Below, piece by piece: positions 1-8,824 of a stretch of 64,000 bases of DNA; position 1 is the first letter of the stretch; every line of letters starts with the position of its first letter. The DNA comes from Pseudomonas sp. GOM7 (GTDB lineage Bacteria; Pseudomonadota; Gammaproteobacteria; Pseudomonadales; Pseudomonadaceae). Position numbers and translations under genes: made by a program. Below the pieces are notes generated by a model. The model saw nothing but the letters and a program-made list of their open reading frames with translations, did not search any database and had not been told where the DNA came from. The stretch covers positions 3,596,001 through 3,660,000 of the forward strand of contig NZ_CP113519.1 of the NCBI RefSeq assembly GCF_026723825.1. Reading direction: 5' to 3'.

Positions 1-342
1 GGCAGTGAAACTGCGCGGCTCGACCACGGTATCCGCATCAAGAACCAGAAAGCGCTCGTCCAGATGACGCGACACGCGATAGATACTCTGCAAGGTGTTG
101 GTACGTGCATAGTCGGGATTACGCACGATGATCAGATCCGGGCGTAGGGAAACGGCATGCTCGATCACTTCCTCTTCATGAAAGCCCACTACCAGCCAGA
201 CGGTCTCGGCCCACTGCAGACGCTCCAGATGCCAGTCCAGCAGTGAACGCCCAGCCACCTCGACCAGACACTTGGGCTTGTTCAGCCCCAAACGCGAGCC
301 GATACCGGCCGCACTGATCACAACGTGCTTAACAGGCGACAT
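1..342 (-). CDS. Sugar/alcohol-phosphate nucleotidyltransferase, N-terminal part (runs off window edge)
   Basis: The 114 visible codons open with the nucleotidyltransferase signature AAGIGSRLG...KPKCLVEV (residues 11-29), the phosphate-binding loop of enzymes that activate a phosphorylated sugar or small alcohol with an NTP. ATLQSIY-like and LDADTVV segments follow (the acidic metal-binding region near residue 107). The ATG at 342 lies inside the 3' end of the HAD phosphatase gene (25-bp overlap), so the two are probably translationally coupled. The gene continues past base 1, so length and C-terminal domain are unknown. Context (downstream of flgL, next to a HAD phosphatase and a methyltransferase) suggests a role in making an activated group for flagellin or surface glycan. 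From memory, P. aeruginosa PAO1 has a similar set between flgL and fliC. The substrate cannot be read from the sequence. Confidence 0.8.
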   Translation of the reverse strand, partial: MSPVKHVVISAAGIGSRLGLNKPKCLVEVAGRSLLDWHLERLQWAETVWLVVGFHEEEVIEHAVSLRPDLIIVRNPDYARTNTLQSIYRVSRHLDERFLVLDADTVVEPRSFTA

Positions 343-923
343 AGGGCTTTCCCGTCGTAGGTAACGAAATCGCTGAGTTTGACCAGCACCTGGTTGGGGG
401 CATGCACCCCGCCGTAGGCAATGCGCCAGTCGGCGGCCTCGAACATCGGTACATCGTTCATACCCTCGCCGACCGCAACGATACGCTCGAAGCGCCCGCG
501 CAAACTGCTGACGGCATCGCCTTTATGAAGGATATGCTCGACCCCTTCCAACTGACCGTCCTGACCCAGCCGCGCCCGCGAGGTGAAGCTCTGGATCCCC
601 AGCTTGTCGAGCACGGGCCTGACCCAGAGATCGAGGTTGCCGGTGACCACGAATGCCTGCTGTGGATGTCGCGATATGAACTCGAGTATGGCCGGGTCGA
701 ATTCCACCTGTTCGTCGAGGGCCGAATGAATCCAGTCCAGCCTGGCATCACGCAGCAGGCGCACGCGAAGCTTGAAGGATTTGTCGAAGGGCAACAGGCC
801 GTCGATGGTGGCCTGCGTCAAGACACTGATTTCATCTTCCAGCCCCACAGAGGAGGCAATCAGAGGCAGTAGTTCCTGGCGAGTCAGGGTGCCATCCAGA
901 TCGAAACAGTAGGCTGTCGTCAT
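318..923 (-). CDS. HAD-superfamily phosphatase, phosphoserine-phosphatase-like
   Basis: This 201-residue protein carries the HAD motifs in order: motif I FDLDGT (nucleophile Asp8, acid/base Asp10), motif II VVTGN (Ser/Thr position near residue 94), a Lys in HKGDAV (near 134) and motif III GEGMNDVPMF (near 153-162). That arrangement is typical of SerB-like phosphomonoesterases. It overlaps the methyltransferase by 4 bp (ATGA) and the nucleotidyltransferase by 25 bp, so the three are an operon. Such a phosphatase next to a nucleotidyltransferase would fit removal or recycling of a phosphate during glycan building, by analogy with flagellin glycosylation loci. A cytosolic small-molecule phosphatase of another pathway is the alternative. 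Confidence 0.85.
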   Translation of the reverse strand: MTTAYCFDLDGTLTRQELLPLIASSVGLEDEISVLTQATIDGLLPFDKSFKLRVRLLRDARLDWIHSALDEQVEFDPAILEFISRHPQQAFVVTGNLDLWVRPVLDKLGIQSFTSRARLGQDGQLEGVEHILHKGDAVSSLRGRFERIVAVGEGMNDVPMFEAADWRIAYGGVHAPNQVLVKLSDFVTYDGKALCRLLSTL

Positions 924-1690
924 CCCTGCTCTCCCTCACAGCGCAGCACGAAGAAATACTGACGGGTTTCCACCCGTTTTTCCAACCCATCGGGAAACAG
1001 GAACCCCTCTCGCTCGATCCTTATGGCCTTTCCGGCAAAGGCCGCATTCATCATGGCCTGCAGCTCGTCGACGGTACGATAGATGGCCGAGTATTCATCT
1101 GCCAGTTCTTCAGAGTAATAGCGATCGAGGGTGAAACGCTCGCTGACACCAACCGGCTCACGCAGGTAGATGGCACCACCTGGGGCGCAGAAGCAGGCAG
1201 CATCGCGGAGCACTTTCACGCAGTCCTCATCGTTCAGATAGATGAGCAGGCCGGATATGAGAAGAAGATCGAAAGGCCCCGGTACGGCAAGCTCGTCAGC
1301 GCGAATATCGGTTGCCGACATGACCTGAAAGCTGAGCCCTGCGATACCACGCTGCTCGGCCTCCTGTCGTGCCTTGCCAATCAGGCTGGACGAGAAATCC
1401 AGCCCGAGATACTGCAACCGAGGACAGTGCTCGACGAGAAACCAGCCCCAGCGACCGATGCCACAGCCGATATCGAGCGCACTTTTGACGCCACTTAGAC
1501 CCAGCACGGCTGCCACGGCGGCCTTCTCGGCCAGATCACGCGCCGCCACAAGATCAGGCTCGCGATCCTGATACATGGTTGCACTGAGCAGATTGGTGTA
1601 TTCGCGCTGTCCGCGGGACTCGAAGAAAGACTGCGTAGCATCGTAATCGATGGCTACCTGTCGTCCCTTGATGCGTCGAGAGTCAGTCAA
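920..1690 (-). CDS. Class I SAM-dependent methyltransferase
   Basis: The 256-residue protein has the Rossmann-type SAM motif I ALDIGCGIGRWGWFL (around residues 90-104), an acidic motif II YLGLDFS, and the post-motifs FDLLLISGLLIYL and LRDAACFCAPGGAIYLREP that are usual for small-molecule methyltransferases. The start is a TTG at 1690, supported by a GAGGG ribosome-binding site 8 nt upstream; no in-frame ATG occurs until residue 40. It is first in the three-gene cassette and is preceded by a sigma-54-like promoter, which ties it to flagellar expression. The likely role is O- or N-methylation of a flagellin glycan residue or of flagellin itself. This rests on context only, and the acceptor is unknown. 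Confidence 0.8.
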   Translation of the reverse strand: MTDSRRIKGRQVAIDYDATQSFFESRGQREYTNLLSATMYQDREPDLVAARDLAEKAAVAAVLGLSGVKSALDIGCGIGRWGWFLVEHCPRLQYLGLDFSSSLIGKARQEAEQRGIAGLSFQVMSATDIRADELAVPGPFDLLLISGLLIYLNDEDCVKVLRDAACFCAPGGAIYLREPVGVSERFTLDRYYSEELADEYSAIYRTVDELQAMMNAAFAGKAIRIEREGFLFPDGLEKRVETRQYFFVLRCEGEQG

Positions 1691-1789
1691 GATATGCCCT
1701 CACAGGTCGTCGGTTCTGACACTATCAAGCGTAGACCGGGAAATGCCTGCGCCGGATAGCTGGCACAAGCACGATCTTTTTCCCAGTAC

Positions 1790-1805
1790 AGCAAGAAGTC
1801 GGCCA
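1790..1805 (-). promoter_or_regulatory. Candidate sigma-54 promoter for the methyltransferase-HAD-nucleotidyltransferase cassette
   Basis: Read on the minus strand the site is TGGCCGACTTCTTGCT. It has the invariant -24 GG and -12 GC with the correct spacing of the RpoN consensus (TGGCAC-N5-TTGCW). It lies 100 bp before the TTG start of the methyltransferase, in the 147-bp gap after flgL. It is weaker than the flgB and flgF sites because the -24 box reads TGGCCG. Confidence 0.5.
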
Positions 1806-1837
1806 ACCCGCAGCAAGCAAATCGATGCAACGAGCGT

Positions 1838-3526
1838 TCAACGCAATTGATTGAACAGATTCAGCCCGGCGATCTTCACGTAGCTCTGCTGCGCCGCCTC
1901 GAGGATGATGCTCTGGAAAGACAGGCGCGACAGGGCCTCAGCGTAGTCCAGTTCGCGCAACTCGGCCTGCACGGACTTGTTCACCAGAGCCACGTCCTCG
2001 TTGTCGACGCTGGTGGTCTCGATCAGACCGAGGCGCGCGCCGATCTCGGTATGCACTTCATCGACGTTGGCCATGCCGTTGTCGAGGTTCTTCAGGGCGA
2101 TGGCCACCTCATTGCGCACGGCCAGGTTGCCGGCCGGCGAGGTGGGCGAGGATTCCAGCGCCTGACGCAGACGCGAGATGGTATTGAGGATGCCGCGCTG
2201 TTCCTGGAACTGCGGTTTGACGCCGAACTCGTCACCGCCGGCAGCACTGGCCGGCCCGGACAGGGTGAAGTCCACGCCATAGACGTTGAAGGTCGACGGA
2301 TACGGCCCCGCAGCCGTGCCCGTGGTCAGCACCGGGCTGTTGGGGCCGACGGGCTGAGCATAAACCTCGTAGTTGGTATCGTCGGTGAAGCGCAGCACCA
2401 CGCCGGAGGTGGGGAACTGGCTGTCGAAGGTGTTCTGGTTGACGATGGTGCCGCCGGCCACCACGGCCGCCGAGGCATTGGTGGAGGAGCGGGTCACGGC
2501 GAACTCGGTCGGTGCCGACTGCAAGGTGAAGCTGTGCGTACCGAGCCCAGGCGAGCCAGCGGTGGCCGGTGGTTGGATATCGGCCAGCAGGTTGTCCAGA
2601 TCCAGCGGGTTGTCGCCCTCCTTGAGGGCCACATCGAGCTGGAAACGCATACCGCGAAAATTGATGGAGTTACCGCCACTGACCAGCGGATCGATCTTGC
2701 CGCCGCCAGGAATCTCCGAGGTGACGTCGGCGCCGCTGGCATCGTAGATGCGAAACTCGTTGCCGCTGACGAAGGCCAGCGAATAGGGCTCGCCGCTGCG
2801 GAAGTTGGCATTGAAGGCGCGCTCGTCCTCCACCAGCCCCGGCGACATGAACACGCGCTGCTCATCCTCGGGCACGGCAGCGATGGTGGTCGCGGGCAAG
2901 GGCGGGGTCGGCAGAGCCGGATTATTGACGCCGCCTGCGTTGATCACCCGATCGGCGTTGCTCACGTCCTCGAACAGGCGCTTGCCGTTGTCGTTGATCG
3001 CCACGTTGGTGGAACTGGCCACCTGCAGGCTGCGCTGGCCCTCGTCGCCGAAATAGGAGTAGGTGCCATCCGGGTTGCGTACGAAAGGCTCGGTCTTACC
3101 CAGGTTGCCGGAGAACAGGTATTCGCCACGGGCGTTGCGGCTGTTCATCAGGTTGAGCAACTCGGCCTCGCGCTCGGACAGCTCCTTGGCGATGGAATTG
3201 CGGTCAGCCGAAGACAGAGCCCCGCCACCGGCCTGTACGGCCAGTTCGCGCACCCGCTGCAGCACGGTATTGACCGAGTTGAGCGTGGTTTCCTCCTGAG
3301 ACAGGCTGTTCTTCGCGGCTGTCAGGTTGTCGTTGTACTGCTTGAGTACCGACTGCTGCTGCTCGAGCTGCAGCAGGCGCACCGAGGCGACCGGATCGTC
3401 CGCCGGGGTCAGGATGCGGTTGCCACTGCTGATCTGCTCCTGGGTGCGGATCACGTTGGCGTAGTTGTTCCCCAGGCCTGAGACGCCGTTGTTGAACGCC
3501 TGAACGGAGGAAATGCGCATGACCAT
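1838..3526 (-). CDS. flgL: Flagellar hook-associated protein 3 FlgL, with enlarged variable domain
   Basis: FlgL (HAP3) is the junction protein between hook cap FlgK and the flagellin filament, exported by the flagellar type III apparatus. The N-terminus MRISSVQAFNNG...NVIRTQEQISSGNRILTPADDPVASVRLLQLEQQQ is the conserved D0/D1 helix shared with flagellin. The C-terminus (ANVDEVHTEIGARLGLIE... YAEALSRLSFQSIILEAAQQSYVKIAGLNLFNQLR) is the paired helix. At 562 residues it is much longer than enterobacterial FlgL (about 317) and longer than I recall for P. aeruginosa; the extra length is a Pro/Gly/Thr-rich central region (about 180-460), the solvent-exposed part. The start at 3526 is supported by GAGGC upstream; the second ATG at 3520 (MRISS) is an equally plausible start. 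It is last gene of the flgFGHIJKL unit. Confidence 0.95.
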   Translation of the reverse strand: MVMRISSVQAFNNGVSGLGNNYANVIRTQEQISSGNRILTPADDPVASVRLLQLEQQQSVLKQYNDNLTAAKNSLSQEETTLNSVNTVLQRVRELAVQAGGGALSSADRNSIAKELSEREAELLNLMNSRNARGEYLFSGNLGKTEPFVRNPDGTYSYFGDEGQRSLQVASSTNVAINDNGKRLFEDVSNADRVINAGGVNNPALPTPPLPATTIAAVPEDEQRVFMSPGLVEDERAFNANFRSGEPYSLAFVSGNEFRIYDASGADVTSEIPGGGKIDPLVSGGNSINFRGMRFQLDVALKEGDNPLDLDNLLADIQPPATAGSPGLGTHSFTLQSAPTEFAVTRSSTNASAAVVAGGTIVNQNTFDSQFPTSGVVLRFTDDTNYEVYAQPVGPNSPVLTTGTAAGPYPSTFNVYGVDFTLSGPASAAGGDEFGVKPQFQEQRGILNTISRLRQALESSPTSPAGNLAVRNEVAIALKNLDNGMANVDEVHTEIGARLGLIETTSVDNEDVALVNKSVQAELRELDYAEALSRLSFQSIILEAAQQSYVKIAGLNLFNQLR

Positions 3527-3594
3527 AAGGCTTGCCTCTTGCGGTACCTGCCATCGGAGCAGGCTTGACCCTCCCGCATTCGGGAGGGTCGCTA

Positions 3595-5640
3595 TCAGAA
3601 TGTATTGATCAAGGTATCGAACAGGCTACGCGCAACTTGAATGATCTGCGCGGAGGCCTGGTAGTACTGCTCGAACTGGATCAGCTTGGCGGCCTCCTCG
3701 TCCAGGTTCACCCCGGAGACCGAGTCGCGGTTGTCGGTGGCCTGCTTGAGGATCGCCGAAGTCGCCTGGCCATCCACCCGAGCCTGGCTGGTCAGAGTAC
3801 CGACCCGCTCGACCAGGTCACCATAGGCATCGGAAAAACTCGAGCCCGTGGTATCCGGCGCGGCCGGGTTGATGCCGATGACCGATTTCTTCTGCAGGTC
3901 GACCAGGTTCAGGGCGTTGCGGTTATCGGACACACCATTGGTGTTGAACGACACCGAGAAATTGTCGCCTGCTGCCGGCCGGCCGCTGATGTTCACCTGA
4001 TACTCGAAGGCCACCGGAATCCCCGGCGGATTGGCCGGCACGTTGATGGTCAGGGCGTTGTCCTGACCCGGCACGATGTTGCCGGTATTGATCACGTTGC
4101 CGTTGATGTCCACCACGTTGTAGCTCTGCGTGGCACCACCGGCGGCACCCATGACGATACGCAGCGGCGGCGCGTTGCGCAGGCTGGTTTCCAGGTCGGC
4201 TTGCGCCGCCGGGTCATAGATGTCGATCTCGGTCTTCAGGGTCGGCTGGCTGATCTTGCCGGTGCCGATGTTGCCCGGGCTGGTTTCGGCCTTCAGCGGC
4301 GCGGCGAAGGCCAGCTCTTCGGGGTTCTTCATGTCCGCGCGGATGTCGCGCCCGGCATTGCGGGTGGGCATGATCTGGAAGCGGTCGCCCGCGGCGAAGG
4401 TGCCGGCGGCGACGCCCAGGCTGAAACCGTCGATTTCCGGCGCTGGCACCGTGGTGATGTCGAAGGTGGCCGGGGTCGGCGGAAACAGGGTGCCATCGGA
4501 TTGCCGGCGCACCACGTATTCGGTGGCGCTGGTGAACTGCACCTCGTAATCGCTGGTGGTCAGTTGGGTGGTATCGGTGATGCTGACATTGAGGTTGGCC
4601 GAGGGGTCACTGTTGCCCACCCGCGCCAGGCTGCGCTGAGCGAGCAACAGCGGGTCGTTGAGCGGGCGGAACAGTTCGTTGCCGAACTGGCCGTTGAGAT
4701 CGAGCCCCTGCCCGAGCTGGACGTTGAGCTGGTCGGCAACCGACAGCGCCAGGCGCCCTACCGAGTTCATCGAAACGTCCAGCACGTCCTGGCGATAGCG
4801 CAGCAGGCCGCCCATCTCACCGCCGGTGATCAGCGAGGTGACGTTCTGCTGGGAATTGCCGCTGACAAACTGGATCTCGCTGCGCAGCGGGTCGGACAAC
4901 CCAGGAGTGATCTGCAACTTGGAAGCCGTGCTGCCGACCACCAGGGGCTGGCCGGAGCCGATGAACAGGTTGTAGCTGTTGTCGTCCTGCGGCACCACGC
5001 TGACGCCGACGAACTCGGACAACTTGCGCACCGCCTCTTCGCGCGCGTCGAGCAGATCGTTCGGTGCCCGCCCGTTGGCCGAAGCGATGGCGATGGCGTC
5101 GTTGTAGCCGGCGATGGAGGTCGCCAACTGATTGACCTGGTCGGTCACCGCCGAAAGCTGCTTGTTGATGAAGCTGTTCTGCTCGAACAGGCGGTCGTAT
5201 ACGGTGTTGAAACGCTTGGCCAGACCCTCGGCCTCGGACAGCACCAACTGCCGTGCGGGAATGTTGGCCGGGTCTTCGGCGGCGGTCTGCAGGGCGCTGA
5301 ACAGCTTCTGCAAGCCGGGCGTCACCCCGGTGGTACTGCCGGCCAGCAGCGAGTCGAGCTGGTTGATCTGGCTGAGGTAGGACTGCGTATCGGAGTTCAA
5401 CGCCGTGCTGCTACGCACCTGGGTGGTGAGAAAGTCGTTGTAGATGCGCCGCACGTCCACCAGCGTGGTGCCCGAGCCGATGTAACCGGCACCGCTGAAC
5501 TGCGGCACGCGCGTGGCCTGCACCGAATCCTGGCGGGAGAAGCCGGGGGTGTTGACGTTGACGATGTTGTGGCCGGTGACCGACAGCGAGGTCTTGTTCG
5601 CCGACAGGCCGGACAGGCCGATGTTCAGTAGGTCAGCCAT
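3595..5640 (-). CDS. flgK: Flagellar hook-associated protein 1 FlgK
   Basis: FlgK (HAP1) forms the first junction ring on the hook tip. The N-terminus MADLLNIGLSGLSANKTSLSVTGHNIVNVNTPGFSRQ is the rod/hook-family ANxxxNxxTPGF-type motif. The C-terminal helix VSGVNLDEEAAKLIQFEQYYQASAQIIQVARSLFDTLINTF is the matching D0 helix. The length of 681 residues is within the range of Pseudomonas FlgK. It is 9 bp downstream of flgJ and 68 bp upstream of flgL in the same transcription unit. The middle (about 320-560) is the variable surface domain, rich in Asn, Thr and Pro. Confidence 0.96.
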   Translation of the reverse strand: MADLLNIGLSGLSANKTSLSVTGHNIVNVNTPGFSRQDSVQATRVPQFSGAGYIGSGTTLVDVRRIYNDFLTTQVRSSTALNSDTQSYLSQINQLDSLLAGSTTGVTPGLQKLFSALQTAAEDPANIPARQLVLSEAEGLAKRFNTVYDRLFEQNSFINKQLSAVTDQVNQLATSIAGYNDAIAIASANGRAPNDLLDAREEAVRKLSEFVGVSVVPQDDNSYNLFIGSGQPLVVGSTASKLQITPGLSDPLRSEIQFVSGNSQQNVTSLITGGEMGGLLRYRQDVLDVSMNSVGRLALSVADQLNVQLGQGLDLNGQFGNELFRPLNDPLLLAQRSLARVGNSDPSANLNVSITDTTQLTTSDYEVQFTSATEYVVRRQSDGTLFPPTPATFDITTVPAPEIDGFSLGVAAGTFAAGDRFQIMPTRNAGRDIRADMKNPEELAFAAPLKAETSPGNIGTGKISQPTLKTEIDIYDPAAQADLETSLRNAPPLRIVMGAAGGATQSYNVVDINGNVINTGNIVPGQDNALTINVPANPPGIPVAFEYQVNISGRPAAGDNFSVSFNTNGVSDNRNALNLVDLQKKSVIGINPAAPDTTGSSFSDAYGDLVERVGTLTSQARVDGQATSAILKQATDNRDSVSGVNLDEEAAKLIQFEQYYQASAQIIQVARSLFDTLINTF

Positions 5641-5649
5641 GCTTCAATC

Positions 5650-6819
5650 TCAGGTCCTGGTAGTCGAGCCATCGGCAGCCGCGACCGCCTGATAGGTCTG
5701 CATCTGACGGGCGATCTGGGAGATCTTGCGCGCGTAGTTGGGGTCGGTGGCATAACCGGCCTGCTGCAGTTCCTTGACGAAGCGCTCCGGGTTCTCGGTA
5801 ACGTTCAGCGCCTTCTCGTAGCGACCGTTGTCCTGCAGGAAGCGCACGTAATCATCGAAGCTGTGGGCGTAGGACTCGTAGGTACGGAAGCTGGCGGATT
5901 CCTTCACCGCCTTGCCGCCCTTGAACTCGGTGGTCAATACCCGTGCCGAGTCCCCTTCCCAGCCGCCATGGGCCTTGATGCCGAACAGGTTGTGGCTGCT
6001 GTCGCCATCGCGGGTGCGGATGATCGACTTGCCCCAACCCGTTTCCAGCGCGGCCTGAGCCACCAGATAACGCGGGTCGACACCGATTTTCTCGGCAGCC
6101 GCCTCGGCCATCGGCAACATGGTGGCAACGAATTCCTGTGGCGAGGCGAAGGCGGCCTTGCCCGGCGCCAGCGGCGGCTGGGCGATGCGCCGGCCAGCGA
6201 GGGCATCGATGTCCAGCTTCGGTGCCGTGGTCTTGGCCGTGCTGACCTGCGCCGGAATCCAGTCCTCGCCAGCCAGTGTCTTGCCATCGCCAGCGGCGGG
6301 CACAATGCCGGCCAGCAGGCGATCGGTCAGTTTGCCCGGCAGCGCCAGGCGCCGACGATTGAGTGCGGCCACATCATCGCTCTCGCGAAAGCCGGAGACC
6401 CCCTTGACGCTCTGCTCGGCACTTTGCGCCGCGACCGGCTGCTGCACCTGGGCAAAGGGGTTGGGGCGATCGGAGTGCTGCTTGAGCTTGGACATCTGCC
6501 GCGTCAGTACATCGGCCAGGCCGATGCCGCGACCTTCCTTGGACAGGGTGACCGCCAACTGCTGGTCGTACATGTCCTGGTAGGTCTTGCTCTCGTTGCT
6601 GTTCATGAAGTTGCCTTCGCTGAACACGGCATTGGCCGAGCGCATGGCCTTGAGCATTTCGTTGACGAACAGCGACTCGAACTCCTTGGCCACCTTGCGA
6701 ATGTTCTGCTCGCTGTCACCGCCCACCTTGAATTGGTTGAGACGGTTCAGGTCGTTGAACGAGCCGCTGTCGACCGGGCTCTTGGCGCCGAGCAGACCGG
6801 CTGAGAGTCGAGAATCCAT
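5650..6819 (-). CDS. flgJ: FlgJ, rod-capping protein and peptidoglycan hydrolase
   Basis: FlgJ scaffolds rod assembly and opens the peptidoglycan in the periplasm. The N-terminal rod-binding domain (about residues 30-110) is visible as VAKEFESLFVNEMLKAMRSANAVF and MYDQQLAVTLSKEGRGIGLADVLTRQM. A variable Pro/Gln/Ala linker (about 115-215) follows. The C-terminal glucosaminidase domain (about 220-380) includes the catalytic-Glu motif AQAALETGWGKS and the SSHNLFGIKA segment. The two-domain form is that of beta- and gamma-proteobacteria. The length of 389 residues is typical for Pseudomonas. Start ATG 6819 has an AGAGGC ribosome-binding site and lies 14 bp after flgI. Confidence 0.95.
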   Translation of the reverse strand: MDSRLSAGLLGAKSPVDSGSFNDLNRLNQFKVGGDSEQNIRKVAKEFESLFVNEMLKAMRSANAVFSEGNFMNSNESKTYQDMYDQQLAVTLSKEGRGIGLADVLTRQMSKLKQHSDRPNPFAQVQQPVAAQSAEQSVKGVSGFRESDDVAALNRRRLALPGKLTDRLLAGIVPAAGDGKTLAGEDWIPAQVSTAKTTAPKLDIDALAGRRIAQPPLAPGKAAFASPQEFVATMLPMAEAAAEKIGVDPRYLVAQAALETGWGKSIIRTRDGDSSHNLFGIKAHGGWEGDSARVLTTEFKGGKAVKESASFRTYESYAHSFDDYVRFLQDNGRYEKALNVTENPERFVKELQQAGYATDPNYARKISQIARQMQTYQAVAAADGSTTRT

Positions 6820-6833
6820 ACGCTTTTGCCTCT

Positions 6834-8048
6834 TTAGATCACGATCAGGTCAGCCTGCAGGGCGCCGGCTTGCTTGAGCGCCTCCAGGATGGCCATGAGG
6901 TCGGAAGGTGCGGCACCGACCTGATTCACCGCACGTACGATTTCGTCGAGGCTGGTGCCTGGGCCGAACTTGAACATCGGTTTCTTTTCTTCCTCGGCAC
7001 CGACGCGCGAGCGCGGCACCACGGCGGTCTGGCCACCGGAGAGTGCTTCGGGCTGGCTGACGATGGGGTCTTCGGTGATGGTCACGGTCAGGCTGCCGTG
7101 GGTCACGGCCGCTGGCTGCACCTTGACGTCCTGGCCGATGACGATGGTGCCGGTGCGCGAGTTGATGATGACCTTGGCCACCGCCTTGCCCGCCTCCACC
7201 TGCAGATTCTCCAGAATCGACAGGTAATCGACGCGCTGATTGGGGTCGAGCGGCGCGCTGACGCGGATCGAGCCACCATCGATGGCCTGAGCCACGCCGG
7301 GGCCGAGCAGGTCGTTGATCTGATCGACGATGTTCTTCGCCGTGGTGAAGTCGGGGCGATTGAGGTTGAGAGTCAGGGTATTGCCCTGATCGAAACCACT
7401 GGGCACAGGGCGCTCGACCGTGGCACCGCCGGGAATGCGTCCGGCCGAGGGCACGTTGACGGTGATGCGCGAACCATCGGCGCCACTGGCATCGAAGCCG
7501 CCGACCACCAGGTTGCCCTGAGCGATGGCGTAGACGTTGCCATCGATGCCCTTGAGCGGCGTCATCAGCAGACTGCCGCCGCGCAGGCTCTTGGCGTTAC
7601 CGATGGAGGAGATGGTGATGTCGATGGCCTGGCCCGGCTTGGCGAACGCCGGCAAATCGGCATGCACCGAAACCGCGGCGACGTTCTTGAGCTGCACGTT
7701 GCCACCAGCCGGCACCTTGATGCCGAACTGCGCCATCATGTTGTTGAAGGTCTGCACGGTGAAAGGTGTCTGCGTGGTCTGGTCGCCGGTGCCGTTGAGA
7801 CCGACCACCAGGCCGTAGCCGATCAGCTGGTTGCTGCGCACGCCCTGAATGGAGGCCAGATCCTTGAGACGCTCGGCCTGGGTTGGCAGGCTGATCAGCA
7901 AGCTGCATAGCATCGTCGCCAGCAGCAGCCAGTCGTTGGCACCACGGCGGCGATAGCCACGCTGCGCTGCGGCGAACTGCTGACGACAGGAGTACTGCGG
8001 CTTGCTCTCACGAGCGGCCGGGCGCAGGGCACTGATCCAGGATGTCAT
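6834..8048 (-). CDS. flgI: Flagellar P-ring protein FlgI
   Basis: FlgI builds the periplasmic P ring that bears the rod in the peptidoglycan layer. The mature part begins AERLKDLASIQGVRSNQLIGYGLVVGLNGTGDQT, which is diagnostic of the family, and ends GTSLDEIVRAVNQVGAAPSDLMAILEALKQAGALQADLIVI. I place the start at the ATG 8048 (404 residues) because GGAGAG lies 5 nt upstream and the site directly follows the flgH stop. This leaves an unusually long, Arg-rich N-terminal stretch of about 38 residues before the hydrophobic signal core LLLATMLCSLLISLPTQA. A shorter start inside it (ATG near residue 45) is less likely because it would truncate the signal peptide. Confidence 0.94.
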   Translation of the reverse strand: MTSWISALRPAARESKPQYSCRQQFAAAQRGYRRRGANDWLLLATMLCSLLISLPTQAERLKDLASIQGVRSNQLIGYGLVVGLNGTGDQTTQTPFTVQTFNNMMAQFGIKVPAGGNVQLKNVAAVSVHADLPAFAKPGQAIDITISSIGNAKSLRGGSLLMTPLKGIDGNVYAIAQGNLVVGGFDASGADGSRITVNVPSAGRIPGGATVERPVPSGFDQGNTLTLNLNRPDFTTAKNIVDQINDLLGPGVAQAIDGGSIRVSAPLDPNQRVDYLSILENLQVEAGKAVAKVIINSRTGTIVIGQDVKVQPAAVTHGSLTVTITEDPIVSQPEALSGGQTAVVPRSRVGAEEEKKPMFKFGPGTSLDEIVRAVNQVGAAPSDLMAILEALKQAGALQADLIVI

Positions 8049-8062
8049 AACGGCTCTCCAGC

Positions 8063-8785
8063 TCAGAACGGCCACAACGGGCTCATGAAGAAGCGGCTCA
8101 TCCAACCCGGCTGGTTGGCATCGGCGAAGGCGCCCGTGCCGGAATAGGTGATGCGCGCATCGGCCACACGGGTCGAGGCCACGGTGTTGTCGGTGGCGAT
8201 ATCGTCGGCGCGCACCAGGCCGGAAATACGTACCAGCTCGTCGCCGGTATTGAGGGTCATCCATTTCTCGCCGCGCACGGCGAGGATACCGTTGGGCAGT
8301 ACTTCGGCAACGGTCACGGTGATCGAACCGGACAGACTATTGCTCTGCCCTGCCTGCCCGGAGCCGGTGTTGGCGCGTTGCGAATCCCAGCTCGAATCCA
8401 GGCTCAGGTTGTTGTTGGTCATGCCCAGGGCGCTGAGGCTGCGCAGCGGGTTGTCAGGGGCCACGGCCATGCCGAACAGGTTGGGCACGCCGAGGGTGCC
8501 GCTGCTGTCCTTCTTCAGCGCGCTGTTGGCGTTCTTGCTGGCCTGGGTACGCTCGTTGAGGGTGATGGTGATGATGTCGCCGACGCGGAAGGCCTTGCGG
8601 TCGTCATACAGGCCGTTCTCGAACCCGGCCTGATAGATCGCGCCGTTGTTCTGCGCCGCCGGCATGGGCGTGCGTGGCAGCACCGGCGCGTAATAGGGAT
8701 CGTCCGGCTTGGCCGTCGGCGCCACGCAGCCACTGCTCAGCAGCACGCTCGCCAACAGGGGAAAACAGATCAATTGCCGGTTCAT
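8063..8785 (-). CDS. flgH: Flagellar L-ring lipoprotein FlgH
   Basis: FlgH forms the outer-membrane L ring. The N-terminus is a type II (lipoprotein) signal with lipobox LSSGC, giving Cys20 as the acylated residue, and no Asp at +2 (Val), consistent with outer-membrane sorting. Family motifs include NGAIYQAGFENGLYDDRKAFRVGDIITITLNERTQASKNA and the C-terminal ISGLVRADDIATDNTVASTRVADARITYSGTGAFADANQPGW. The length of 240 residues is normal. GAGGT precedes ATG 8785. The stop is 14 bp before the flgI start. Confidence 0.96.
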   Translation of the reverse strand: MNRQLICFPLLASVLLSSGCVAPTAKPDDPYYAPVLPRTPMPAAQNNGAIYQAGFENGLYDDRKAFRVGDIITITLNERTQASKNANSALKKDSSGTLGVPNLFGMAVAPDNPLRSLSALGMTNNNLSLDSSWDSQRANTGSGQAGQSNSLSGSITVTVAEVLPNGILAVRGEKWMTLNTGDELVRISGLVRADDIATDNTVASTRVADARITYSGTGAFADANQPGWMSRFFMSPLWPF

Positions 8786-8824
8786 AACCTCTACCTCACG
8801 GTGTAACTAGTCGGGCTCGATGGA

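Noticed and set aside
1761..1790. Plus-strand TGGCAC that looks like a sigma-54 -24 box
   Set aside because: No GC element at the -12 position (the spacing leads into CGATC), and no plus-strand gene follows.
1847..5631. Long plus-strand frames opposite flgL and flgK
   Set aside because: Shadows of conserved flagellar genes. They share the Gly/Val/His/Arg-rich composition of antisense frames and have no ribosome-binding sites.
8049..8264. N-terminal extension of flgI into flgH
   Set aside because: It reads through flgH in another frame. The ATG at 8048 has a good ribosome-binding site and is placed just after the flgH stop.
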